Shown: piece by piece, positions 50,401 through 57,731 of the stretch
Layout: every line of letters begins with the position of its first letter
Numbering within the stretch: the stretch's first letter is position 1
Origin: DASUPK01 sp963736685
GTDB taxonomy: Bacteria; Actinomycetota; Thermoleophilia; Solirubrobacterales; 70-9
NCBI GenBank assembly: GCA_963736685.1
Contig: CAVTPZ010000034.1
Coordinates: 54,678 to 118,677, forward strand
DNA: 64,000 nt
Direction of reading: 5' to 3'
The notes under the pieces: model-generated
Told to the model about the DNA's origin: nothing
Databases searched by the model: none
What the model saw: only the letters and a program-made list of their open reading frames with translations
Translations under genes and position numbers: made by a program

Positions 50401-51041
50401 GAGAGGGTGGTGAGGACGGCCTGGATGTCGGTGCCGAGCAGCATCTTGCCCCCCTGCGGCAGGAGCGAGACGGAGGTCTGGATCGGCAGCTCGCGGCCGG
50501 TGAGCGTGAACGCCTCGCGGGCTCCGAAGACCGCCGCCTTCACCTCGAGAATGTCCTGGGCCGTCTCGATGATGATCAGGTCCGCGCCGCCCTCGACCAG
50601 GCCCTGCGCCTGCTCGGTGAAGATCTCGACCAGCTTGCCGAAGGAGACGTCTCCGAGTGTCGGGTCGTCGCTCGCGGGCAGGAAGCCGGTCGGCCCGATG
50701 GAGCCCGCCACGAAGCGTTCGGCACCCGCGGCCTTCCGGGCGATCTCGGCGGCCTTTCGGTTGATCTCAGGCGTGTGTTCGCCGAGGCCCCACTCGTCGA
50801 GTTTCAGGCGACTGCCCTGGAAGGTGTCCGTCTCGACGACCTCGGCGCCGGCGTCGAGCATCGAGGCGTGCACGCCCTCGATCACATCGGGGCGGTTGAG
50901 CACGAGCGCCTCGTGACATTTGCCCTGGAGGCCCCCATAGTCCTCCTGCGTCAGGTCGAATTGCTCGAGGGTTGCGCCCATGCCGCCGTCGAAGACGACG
51001 ACACGCTCGCGGACCGCCCCCAGATAGTCGCGCTCAGGCAT
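47451..51041 (-). CDS. metH: methionine synthase, cobalamin-dependent
   Basis: 1196 residues, the full four-module enzyme. Homocysteine-binding module: VVVFDGGMGATLEQFDL with Zn cysteines in GLNCSTGPED and VGGCCGTTPEHI. Then the pterin (methyl-THF) module, the B12 module with GDVHDIGKSLVNTIL (His as cobalt ligand), and the C-terminal SAM-binding reactivation domain RYSWGYPACPDQSEHEKVW. It makes methionine from homocysteine using methylcobalamin. ATG 51041 has TACCCT 8 nt upstream (leaderless). The adjacent divergent gene is metE, so the cell can switch between B12-dependent and independent routes. Confidence 0.95.
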   Translation of the reverse strand: MPERDYLGAVRERVVVFDGGMGATLEQFDLTQEDYGGLQGKCHEALVLNRPDVIEGVHASMLDAGAEVVETDTFQGSRLKLDEWGLGEHTPEINRKAAEIARKAAGAERFVAGSIGPTGFLPASDDPTLGDVSFGKLVEIFTEQAQGLVEGGADLIIIETAQDILEVKAAVFGAREAFTLTGRELPIQTSVSLLPQGGKMLLGTDIQAVLTTLSALDVQVIGLNCSTGPEDMRDAIRFLGEASHLPVHCIPNAGLPLQGPDGETIFPEQPEPLAATLGEFVERYSVGIVGGCCGTTPEHIRAIRERVDGRTPGPRPDRPPVEVSSMMTSTPLVQEPRPTLVGERVNSQGSRAAKELLLADDYDGLVQVAEDQVTGGAHVLDVCVALTERQDEDVQMSTVVERISLTQPSPIQVDSTEPEVIEAALERIPGRAIVNSVNLEAGRDKLDRVAPLAKAHGAALIALTIDEVGMAKTADRKLEVAQRIRDLCCDEHGLDPEALIFDALTFTLTTGDEEWRPSAIETIDGIRRIKAEIPGVKTSLGVSNVSFGVSPPARAVLNSVFLHHCVEAGLDLAMVNPNHITPYGEIPESERELTDDLVFNRSEDALEKFIAHFEEKGDEAEETAGDPTEGMEPEEALHWMILHRKKDGVEDWIDRSVEKIGAVPTLNEVLLPAMKEVGDKFGAGELILPFVLQSAEVMKRAVAQLENYLERIDGHTKGKVVIATVFGDVHDIGKSLVNTILTNNGYTVVDLGKQVPVDTIISAAVEHEADAIGLSALLVSTSKQMPICVQELHERGLEFPVLVGGAAINRDFGRRLLYPGGRDSDDVYAPGVFYCKDAFAGLDTMDELIDGDARSALVERIRSEAKELRERGEKPDDAPPTTDDSVRSTARTDAPIPEPPFWGAREIEVDLDDVFPHLDRHVLFKLHWGGRGKKGEEWRQIVEGHDGEEGFAPRLERMWREQGYLRPRARLGYFPCAAEGNELIVFDPKDPERELERLVFPRQPGHDRICLTDFFRPLDELEPGERDVVALQGVTVGPDVTELMAKLENDGEFAEQLYVHGLGVQSAEGLAEWLHSRVRSELGIDPDQGRRYSWGYPACPDQSEHEKVWRLLGLEEIGMTLSDGYAVMPEQSTVAIVAHHPQAVYFGMKSGFIPKDRAPDELIAGTDRGGELPPEADPRDGAVDAESTDAGEPQPA

Positions 51042-51049
51042 GGCCCGGC

Positions 51050-51055
51050 AGGGTA
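51050..51055 (-). promoter_or_regulatory. -10 box of metH
   Basis: TACCCT on the minus strand ends 8 nt before ATG 51041. With TAGGGT of metE (51105-51110) it shares the 75-bp metH-metE gap, which is too short for a cobalamin riboswitch. Confidence 0.6.
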
Positions 51056-51104
51056 GCCAGGGTGTGGCCCCGGCGATTGGGTGTCTTGCGTTTTGACGGC
51101 TCGG

Positions 51105-51110
51105 TAGGGT
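51105..51110 (+). promoter_or_regulatory. -10 box of metE
   Basis: TAGGGT ends 6 nt before ATG 51117, supporting leaderless translation of metE. Confidence 0.6.
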
Positions 51111-51116
51111 TGATCC

Positions 51117-53477
51117 ATGGCCCTCTCCAACGTCTCCGGTTTTCCCCGCATCGGCCGCAATCGCGAGCTCAAGTTCGCGACCGAGGGCTTCTGGCGGGGC
51201 GAGAGGTCGGCCGACGAGCTCGCAGCCACCGCCAAGGCGATCCGGGTCGAGAACTGGAAGCTGATGCAGGACAAGGGCATCGACCTGATCCCTTCGAACG
51301 ACTTCTCCTACTACGACCAGGTCCTCGATGCGATCGCTCTCGTCGGCGCCGTGCCTGAGCGCTACGGCCACGACGGCGGACAGGTCGACCTCGACACCTA
51401 TTTCGCGATGGCCCGCGGGCGACAGGACGCCACGGCGATGGAGATGACCAAGTGGTTCGACACGAACTACCACTACCTCGTCCCGGAGCTCGGGCCCGAC
51501 ACGAAATTCTCGCTGTCGGGCACCAAGCCATTCGATGAGCACGCCGAGGCGATGGAGGAGCTCGGCATCGACACGATCCCCGTGCTGATCGGCCCGGTCA
51601 GCTTCCTGCTGCTCTCCAAGCCCGCGGACGGTGCCCCGGAGCGCTTCGACGCACTCGATCTGATCGAGCCGCTGGTCGAGGTGTACGGAGAGGTGATCGA
51701 GCGCCTCGCCGAGCAGGGCGCGACCTGGGTGCAATTCGACGAGCCGTGTTTCGTTGAGGACCGCGCGGAGAAGGAGCTCGACGCTCTCCGCCTCGCCTAC
51801 GAGGAGCTCTGCAAGGTGCACGAGCGCCCGCGGATCCTCGTGAAGACCTACTTCGACCACGTCGGGGACGCCTACGGCGTCCTCCGTGACCTGCCCGTCG
51901 AGGGCGTCGGCCTGGATTTCACCGGCTCGGTCCACGGGCCGGAGCTCGGTCCCGACGTCCACGAGCACGGTGGCCGCCACAACGCCGAGTTCATCGCGAA
52001 CCAGGAGGGCCTCGACGATCAGTGGCTCTTCGCCGGCATCGTCGACGGGCGGAACGTCTGGATCGATCATCTCGAGCACTCGCTGGATGCCCTCGAGGGC
52101 CTCGGGACCCACACCGGCCAGCTCGTCGTCTCGACCAGCTGCTCCCTTCTTCACATTCCGATCGACCTGGATGCGGAACCGGCCGGCGTGGACGCCGACC
52201 TCGACGACGAGATGCGCTCCTGGATGGCGTTCGCCGTCCAGAAGGTGGGCGAGGTGGCGACCCTGGCGAAGGGATTGGCGGACGGGCGCGAGGCGATCGC
52301 CGAGGCGCTCGACGCGAACGACCGCGCGCTGGACTCCCGGCGCGAGTCGAGCCGGACGCGGAACGCCGAGGTGCGAGCGCGGATCGAGTCCCTCGACGAG
52401 GAGCACGACCGCCGTTCGAGCCCGTTCGAGGAGCGCAGGCAGGCGCAGCGCTCCCGCATCGACATTCCCGAGCTCTTTCCCTCGACCACGATCGGCTCCT
52501 ATCCCCAGACCGATGAGATCCGCCGGACCCGCCAAAAGCTCCGCAAGGGCGAGATCGACTGGGCCGCCTACAGGCAGGCGATGGAGAAGGACATCGAGAA
52601 GGTCATCCGCTTCCAGGAGGAGGTCGGCCTCGACGTGCTCGTCCACGGGGAGCCCGAGCGCAACGACATGGTCCAGTACTTCGGCGAGCAGATGGAGGGC
52701 TACGTCTTCACCGAGAACGCCTGGGTGCAGTCCTACGGCTCGCGCTACGTGCGGCCGCCGATCATCTTCGGCGACGTGCTGCGCCCGTCGCAGATGACGG
52801 TCGACTGGATCGGCTACGCCCAGTCGCTGACCGCCAAGCCCGTCAAGGGCATGCTCACCGGGCCCGTGACGATGCTCGAGTGGTCCTTCGTCCGCGCCGA
52901 CCAGCCCCTGGCTGACACCTGCAAGCAGCTGGCGCTGGCGATCCGGGACGAGGTGGAGGACCTCGAGAAGGCCGGCGTCCAGATCATTCAGGTCGACGAG
53001 CCCGCGATCCGGGAGGGCCTGCCCCTGCGCAAGGAGCGCTGGGACGAGTACCTCGGCTGGGCCGTCCACTGCTTCCGCCTCTCCACCGCGGTCGTCAAGG
53101 ACGAGACCCAGATCCAGACGCATATGTGTTACTCGGACTTCGGCGACATCCTCGAGCACATCCAGGCTATGGACGCCGATGTCAACCTGATCGAGGCGGC
53201 TCGCTCGCGGATGGAGCTGCTGGCTGACTGGGAGAAGACCGGGTATCGCAACGACATCGGCCCGGGCGTCTACGACATCCACTCGCCGCGAGTCCCGACC
53301 GTCGAAGAGATGACCGAGCTGCTGCACGAGGCGGCGCGCGTTCTGCGGCCGGAGCAGATCTGGGTCAACCCCGACTGCGGCCTCAAGACCCGGACCTGGG
53401 ACGAGGTCGATCCCAGCCTGCGGAACATGGTGCAGGCGGCGAAGCATCTCAGGGAAGAGCTCGTCCCGGCCTCCTAG
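51117..53477 (+). CDS. metE: methionine synthase, cobalamin-independent
   Basis: 786 residues with both barrel halves: FPRIGRNRELKFATEGFWRGE at the start and SRIDIPELFPSTTIGSYPQTDEIRR in the second barrel. Active-site elements include VHGEPERNDMVQYFGEQ, QTHMCYSDFGDI and NPDCGLKTR, which provide the Zn ligands (His, Cys, Glu, Cys). It transfers a methyl group directly from methyl-tetrahydropteroyl-polyglutamate to homocysteine. It is transcribed away from metH; no cobalamin riboswitch fits in the 75-bp gap, so B12 control, if any, acts by protein or at another step. Confidence 0.96.
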   Translation: MALSNVSGFPRIGRNRELKFATEGFWRGERSADELAATAKAIRVENWKLMQDKGIDLIPSNDFSYYDQVLDAIALVGAVPERYGHDGGQVDLDTYFAMARGRQDATAMEMTKWFDTNYHYLVPELGPDTKFSLSGTKPFDEHAEAMEELGIDTIPVLIGPVSFLLLSKPADGAPERFDALDLIEPLVEVYGEVIERLAEQGATWVQFDEPCFVEDRAEKELDALRLAYEELCKVHERPRILVKTYFDHVGDAYGVLRDLPVEGVGLDFTGSVHGPELGPDVHEHGGRHNAEFIANQEGLDDQWLFAGIVDGRNVWIDHLEHSLDALEGLGTHTGQLVVSTSCSLLHIPIDLDAEPAGVDADLDDEMRSWMAFAVQKVGEVATLAKGLADGREAIAEALDANDRALDSRRESSRTRNAEVRARIESLDEEHDRRSSPFEERRQAQRSRIDIPELFPSTTIGSYPQTDEIRRTRQKLRKGEIDWAAYRQAMEKDIEKVIRFQEEVGLDVLVHGEPERNDMVQYFGEQMEGYVFTENAWVQSYGSRYVRPPIIFGDVLRPSQMTVDWIGYAQSLTAKPVKGMLTGPVTMLEWSFVRADQPLADTCKQLALAIRDEVEDLEKAGVQIIQVDEPAIREGLPLRKERWDEYLGWAVHCFRLSTAVVKDETQIQTHMCYSDFGDILEHIQAMDADVNLIEAARSRMELLADWEKTGYRNDIGPGVYDIHSPRVPTVEEMTELLHEAARVLRPEQIWVNPDCGLKTRTWDEVDPSLRNMVQAAKHLREELVPAS

Positions 53478-53591
53478 GCCGTTCCGCGCACGGAGCGCAC
53501 CTTTCGCATCCTGTTAACGATCCTTTAGCGCCGTGTTAGCGGTTGCTCGCATACTGGTCTCTCCTACAAGTCGCGATCGAAGGGGAAAGAC

Positions 53592-53903
53592 ATGGAAGCG
53601 AACGGAGTGCAGGGACTACAGGTGGGCGGCCGCGAGCCGAAGGCGCTGCTGATGACCGACGGGACGAGGCTGGCCCTCGAGGACGAGGGTCCCGGCGGAC
53701 GGGCCGACTGGATGCTGCTCGGTGACGACGGAGCTTCGGAGCGGGAACTGAGCGTGGCCGACGCGATTCGCGTGGCCGGCGATCAGCATGCGGACTACGT
53801 CCGGATCAGGACGCGGTCCGAGGTCGCCTGGCTGCGACTGGTCTCGGAGTGGTTCGAAGAGGAGGCTCGCCGTCTCGACGGCGAGTTGACCGCAGCGGAC
53901 TAG
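53592..53903 (+). CDS. hypothetical protein
   Basis: 103 residues, no recognisable family. MEANGVQGLQVGGREPKALL is followed by an acidic strand-like stretch and a C-terminal helix SEVAWLRLVSEWFEEEARRLDG. No signal peptide, membrane helix or cysteine. GAAGGGGAA lies just before ATG 53592. Its stop shares CTAG with the convergent aldehyde dehydrogenase. Function unknown; coding potential is supported by a clean start with ribosome binding site. Confidence 0.6.
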   Translation: MEANGVQGLQVGGREPKALLMTDGTRLALEDEGPGGRADWMLLGDDGASERELSVADAIRVAGDQHADYVRIRTRSEVAWLRLVSEWFEEEARRLDGELTAAD

Positions 53904-55447
53904 CGGTTCTTGCCGAGACGCCGGCGCCAGTCGCGTGAGTTGAAGAAGTCCGTGATCTTGCGCAGCTGCTCCCGGCGCTTCTCGGTGTAGGGGAAGTAGA
54001 GCGGCTCGCGTTTCTGGCCGAAACGGGTGATCACTATGGACTCCGGCCGGACGAACTTCTTGATCCCGTACTCGCCGTGGCGGAAGCCGATGCCCGAGTC
54101 CTTCCAGCCTCCCATCGGGACGTCTGACGCCAGGAAGCCGACGAGCACGTCGTTGACGTTGGCGGTGCCAACCTCGAGCCGCCGCGCCACCGCCTCGGCC
54201 TCGCGCTTGCTGCCGAAGACCGAACCGGCGAGGCCAAAGCGGCTGTCGTTGGCGAGCCGCACGGCCTCGTCGGCGTCGCGGACCTTCATGATCCCGACGA
54301 CCGGGCCAAAGGTCTCGTCGCGCATCACCTTCATCGAGTGGTCGACGTCGGTGAGCACCGTCGGCGGATACCAGTCGCCCGGGCCTTCGCCGCGCTTGCC
54401 GCCCGTGACGACGGTCGCGCCGGCGCTCCGGGCGTCCTCGACGTGGTCCTCGACGATCTGAGTCTGTGGCGGGAAGGTCATCGCGCCGATGTCCTTGCCG
54501 TGCTCGCGGCCGTCCATCCCTTGGTTCAGCTTCTTGACCTCGTCGGTGAAACGCTGGACGAACTCCTCGTACACCGGCTCCTCGACGTAGAGGCGCTCGA
54601 CCGAGATGCATACCTGGCCGACGTTGGAGAACGCTCCCCAGGTCGCGGCGTTGGCGGCGCGCTCAACGTTGGCACTCTTCAAGACGATCATCGGGTCCTT
54701 GCCGCCGAGCTCTGCGCTGACTGGGGTCAGCGTTTCGGCTGCGCGAGCGAGCACCTTCTTGGCGGTCCGGTCCGAGCCGGTGAACTGCACGAAGTCCACC
54801 TCGTCGACCAGCGCGGAGCCGGTCTCTCCCATCCCGTTGACCACGTCGAATACATCGGGACCGCCGACTTCGCTCTTCCATGCCTGGATCACTTCGCCAA
54901 GGCCGATCGGGGTGATCTCCGACGGCTTGATGACCACCGCGCATCCGGCGAGCAGAGCGGGGATTGCGTCTCCCATCGAGAGGAGGAGCGGGTAGTTCCA
55001 CGGGCTGATCACACCGACGACCGGGTAGGGCCGGTATTGAACCCGAAGCTTCTTCACCTTCATCAGGGGTGAGTGCGCGGGCACGCGCTCGTCCCGGATG
55101 TACTTGGCGCCCTTCCTGCCGTAGAAGTTGATCAAGTCCGTGAGGTAGACGGCCTCGCCTGCCGCCTCACCGCGCACCTTGCCCGTTTCGCGCTGCATGG
55201 TGTCCGCGATCTCGTCCTGGTGGTCGAGGAGCCAGTCGCGGAGCTTGTAGAGCCACTCAGCTCGGCCCTTGAACCCGAGCGCCTCCCAGGCGGGCTGGTT
55301 GGCGCGCACCCGCGCGACGGTCTCCGCGACCTCGGTGGGGCCATCGACAGGGACGCTGGCGATCGTCGACCCGTCCGCGGGGTTGATGACCTCGAAGCTC
55401 TCGCGCGAAGCCTTCTCGGCGCTCTCGGTGACGGTGTCGATGGCCAT
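53900..55447 (-). CDS. aldehyde dehydrogenase (NAD(P)+, succinate-semialdehyde-like)
   Basis: 515 residues. VVGVISPWNYPLLLSMGDAIPALLAGCAVVIKPSE (cofactor and oxyanion region), FTGSDRTAKKVL, ELGGKDPMIVLKSANVERAA (general-base Glu), FSNVGQVCISVERLYV with the nucleophilic Cys and the late GIGFRHGEYGIKKF. The order fits ALDH superfamily enzymes acting on medium-chain or semialdehyde substrates. ATG 55447 has GAGGAGA 7 nt upstream; much longer in-frame extension has no family similarity. A perfect palindrome sits over its promoter. Confidence 0.92.
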   Translation of the reverse strand: MAIDTVTESAEKASRESFEVINPADGSTIASVPVDGPTEVAETVARVRANQPAWEALGFKGRAEWLYKLRDWLLDHQDEIADTMQRETGKVRGEAAGEAVYLTDLINFYGRKGAKYIRDERVPAHSPLMKVKKLRVQYRPYPVVGVISPWNYPLLLSMGDAIPALLAGCAVVIKPSEITPIGLGEVIQAWKSEVGGPDVFDVVNGMGETGSALVDEVDFVQFTGSDRTAKKVLARAAETLTPVSAELGGKDPMIVLKSANVERAANAATWGAFSNVGQVCISVERLYVEEPVYEEFVQRFTDEVKKLNQGMDGREHGKDIGAMTFPPQTQIVEDHVEDARSAGATVVTGGKRGEGPGDWYPPTVLTDVDHSMKVMRDETFGPVVGIMKVRDADEAVRLANDSRFGLAGSVFGSKREAEAVARRLEVGTANVNDVLVGFLASDVPMGGWKDSGIGFRHGEYGIKKFVRPESIVITRFGQKREPLYFPYTEKRREQLRKITDFFNSRDWRRRLGKNR

Positions 55448-55485
55448 GCTCGCTCTCCTCGTCCTAGGGACCGGCGGGTGAGCGG

Positions 55486-55516
55486 ACTCTAGCGCGGACT
55501 GGCTGCCCAGCCAGTC
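55486..55516 (-). promoter_or_regulatory. promoter and palindromic operator of the aldehyde dehydrogenase gene
   Basis: TAGAGT on the minus strand (55491-55486) is a -10 box. GACTGGCTG-CC-CAGCCAGTC (55497-55516) is a perfect 9-bp inverted repeat with a 2-nt spacer lying just upstream of it, between the -10 and the -35 position, where a repressor would block initiation. No regulator gene is adjacent. Confidence 0.7.
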
Positions 55517-55640
55517 GCACCCGACCGCTTGGAGCAAGGCCTGCGCGGGATTTTCGACAGGGGGACAAAGACCCGGCGCTCGGGCGCGCTTACGGTGCCG
55601 GATGACAGCGCTCGCCGTCCGGCCCGGGGGGGAGTCACCC

Positions 55641-56027
55641 GTGAAGAAGATCGAAGCGTTCATCCGCCATGAGGCGTTCGAGCCCATCCGCTCCGAGCTG
55701 CTCGAGAAGGGATTTCCATCGCTCTCGGTCTCCGAGGTGAAGGGCTCGGGTCGGCAGAAGGGGCTGGTCGAGGCGTATCGCGGCTCCACCATGACGGTGT
55801 CGGTGCGGCCCAAGCTGAAGCTCGAGGTGGTCGTGGACGATGGGGACACTCAGAGCGTCGTCGAGACCATCGTCAGACACGCCCGCTCGGGCGAGATCGG
55901 TGACGGCAAGATCTTCGTGCTGCCCGTCGAGGAGGCGATTCGCATCCGGACCGGGGAGGAGGGTGAGGTCGTCCTCCAGGCCCACACCGAGGAGGAGATC
56001 GCCGCTGGCGCGGCGCAGCACGAATGA
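55641..56027 (+). CDS. P-II family nitrogen regulator (GlnB/GlnK-like)
   Basis: 128 residues. KKIEAFIRHEAFEPIRSEL, GSGRQKGLVEAYRGS and IGDGKIFVLPVEEAIRIRTGEEG match P-II, with the nucleotide-binding loops intact. The T-loop reads GSTM where E. coli GlnB has GAEY: Met at position 51 in place of the uridylylated Tyr. So uridylylation is unlikely; control would rest on ATP/ADP/2-oxoglutarate binding. GTG 55641 with GGGGGGAG upstream fits the P-II N-terminus; ATG 55602 near a TACGGT box probably marks the transcript start. No amtB is adjacent; the PucR gene overlaps (ATGA). Confidence 0.85.
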   Translation: MKKIEAFIRHEAFEPIRSELLEKGFPSLSVSEVKGSGRQKGLVEAYRGSTMTVSVRPKLKLEVVVDDGDTQSVVETIVRHARSGEIGDGKIFVLPVEEAIRIRTGEEGEVVLQAHTEEEIAAGAAQHE

Positions 56028-57193
56028 CCATGCGGGAGCTCAGCACGCGGATGATCGAGGCCGTTCTCGACGGTGAGGGGCTGCAGGGAGTCGCCGAACT
56101 GGCCGCTGCCGAGGCTGGCGGCCCGGTGGCGATCGTGTTGCCGCCGCGCGGGCTCGTCGCCCGAGCGCCGGGAGGTGGGGAGCTCAACGGACTTGCCGAG
56201 TACGCCAAGGCACGGGTCGCTAAGACCAAGGCGGCGACCCCCGACCCGATCGTCCTGGAGCGCCTAATCGAGGCCGGCGGCAGCACCGTCGGAATCGTGC
56301 TGCTGCTCGAGGCGGAATCGGCCGATGGCGACGGCCCGGTGCTGGTGGATCGCGATGAGGTGCTGAGGGCCGCCGCGCTTGCGGCGCTCGCCGAGGTCGC
56401 GGTGGCGGACGCGCGCGAGGAGGCCGAGCGGAAGATGCGGGGCGGGCTGATCGAGGAGCTCCGCTCCAGGGACATCGACACCGCCGAGACGACCAGCAAG
56501 GCGGCTAGGCTCGGCTGCGACCTCGCCCGCGGGGCGATCGCGCTGGTGGCCGAGATCGAGTCCGCCAGCCCGAGCCACGCGACCGCTCTCGTCGAGGCCG
56601 AATACGAGGGATCGCTCGCCGAGCTCTCGGAAGGCCGGCTCTACGCCATCCTGCCCGCACGCGGCGGGGACGACGCTCCCGAGAAGACCCTGCAGGGCGC
56701 AGGCCGGATCGCCAACCGCCTGCGCAGGCACGGAGTGGCGGCGGTCTCCTCGTTCTATCCCGATCCCGGTGAGCTCCGCCGCGCGATCAAGGAGGCCGAG
56801 CTGGTGCTGGACGTGGTCACCCGCGAGCCCGAAATCGCCGAGGCGCTGGAGGAGGGGATCGCGGCGAGCGGCGTCTACCGGCTGCTGTTCAGAGCGCTGA
56901 TCTCGGATCCCGACGAGGTGAGGAGCTTCTACCGCGACACGGTCGAACCGCTGGTCCGCTACGACGACCAGTACCGCTCGGACCTGCTCGGCACCCTCGA
57001 GGAGTACCTGGCGAGCGATTGCAACATGAACGCGACGGCGCGCGCGATCTACGCTCATCGCCACACGGTCGCGTACCGCCTCGAGCGGGTGAAGGAGCTG
57101 ACCGGGCTCGACCCGCAGATCTCCGAGGACCGCGAGCGTCTGGGCCTGGGCATCAAGGCGTACCGGATCCTGGCGCCGGCCCTGCCGCGCTGA
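56024..57193 (+). CDS. PucR/CdaR family transcriptional regulator
   Basis: 389 residues. The C-terminal HTH_30 is clear: GTLEEYLASDCNMNATARAIYAHRHTVAYRLERVKELTGLDPQISEDRERLGL. The middle contains a GGDEF-like degenerate region (LARGAIALVAEIESAS, VSSFYPDPGELRRAIKEAELVLDV) as in CdaR. PucR proteins sense purines, sugars or amino acids and activate catabolic operons. ATG 56024 overlaps the P-II stop. The pair P-II plus PucR may couple nitrogen status to the neighbouring sugar-dehydrogenase or aldehyde-dehydrogenase genes, which is inference from position. Confidence 0.86.
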   Translation: MTMRELSTRMIEAVLDGEGLQGVAELAAAEAGGPVAIVLPPRGLVARAPGGGELNGLAEYAKARVAKTKAATPDPIVLERLIEAGGSTVGIVLLLEAESADGDGPVLVDRDEVLRAAALAALAEVAVADAREEAERKMRGGLIEELRSRDIDTAETTSKAARLGCDLARGAIALVAEIESASPSHATALVEAEYEGSLAELSEGRLYAILPARGGDDAPEKTLQGAGRIANRLRRHGVAAVSSFYPDPGELRRAIKEAELVLDVVTREPEIAEALEEGIAASGVYRLLFRALISDPDEVRSFYRDTVEPLVRYDDQYRSDLLGTLEEYLASDCNMNATARAIYAHRHTVAYRLERVKELTGLDPQISEDRERLGLGIKAYRILAPALPR

Positions 57194-57221
57194 GCACTGC
57201 GCAGGAGTGCCCGGCCGCTCG

Positions 57222-57227
57222 TAGAAT
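57222..57227 (+). promoter_or_regulatory. -10 box of the 57237 membrane protein gene
   Basis: TAGAAT ends 9 nt before the TTG start at 57237, supporting a leaderless mRNA and that unusual start. Confidence 0.5.
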
Positions 57228-57236
57228 CGCCCCGCC

Positions 57237-57731
57237 TTGGCAGCCTATGACCCCTCCGAATGGAGCGATCTCTTCGTCGCGGCCGCCGGGGCGTCGGCCG
57301 CGCTCGCGGGGCTCGTCTTCGTCGCGGTGTCGATCAACCTGGACCGGATCCTGAAGTTCCCGGGACTGCCCGACAGGGCTCTGCAGACCGTGCTCATGCT
57401 CGTGAGCGTGGTCGTGTTCTCGCTGGTCGGGCTCTCCCCGGGGCAAAGCCGGACCGCTCTCGGGCTCGAGCTCACGGCGGTGGCCATCTTCTTCACGCTG
57501 TTCATCGGTGTCCTCGGGATCCGGAGCCGGCCTCCATCGGGCGCGCCCCTCTGTTGGGTCGCCGGCCGGCTTGCGCTCGTGGCGCTGGCGACGCTGCCAT
57601 TCCTGATCGGAGGGTTCAGCGTGCTCAGCGGCGCGGGTGGAGGCCTCTACTGGATCGGGGCGGGGATCATCCTCGCCGTCATGGCCGGGGTGTCGAACGC
57701 CTGGGTTCTGCTTGTCGAGATACTCCGCTAG
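57237..57731 (+). CDS. conserved integral membrane protein of unknown function
   Basis: 164 residues, starting at TTG 57237. AAYDPSEWSDLFVAAAGASAALAGLVFVAVSINLDRIL is followed by four to five hydrophobic segments (about 41-60, 71-92, 103-123, 132-158). The opening PSEWSDLFVAAAGASAALAGLVFVAVS pattern occurs in a family of uncharacterised actinobacterial membrane proteins. It starts 43 bp after the PucR stop. The stop shares CTAG with the convergent sugar dehydrogenase. No function can be assigned. Confidence 0.75.
   Translation: MAAYDPSEWSDLFVAAAGASAALAGLVFVAVSINLDRILKFPGLPDRALQTVLMLVSVVVFSLVGLSPGQSRTALGLELTAVAIFFTLFIGVLGIRSRPPSGAPLCWVAGRLALVALATLPFLIGGFSVLSGAGGGLYWIGAGIILAVMAGVSNAWVLLVEILR

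Noticed and set aside
51042..51116. Cobalamin riboswitch between metH and metE
   Set aside because: The gap is only 75 bp and both starts have close promoter boxes; there is no room or recognisable B12-box structure.
47451..53447. Open minus-strand frame of about 1998 codons through metH and the antisense of metE
   Set aside because: Only the metH part (47451-51041) has family motifs; beyond 51041 it is the antisense of metE with no recognisable domain, and a clear ATG with promoter box marks the true metH start.
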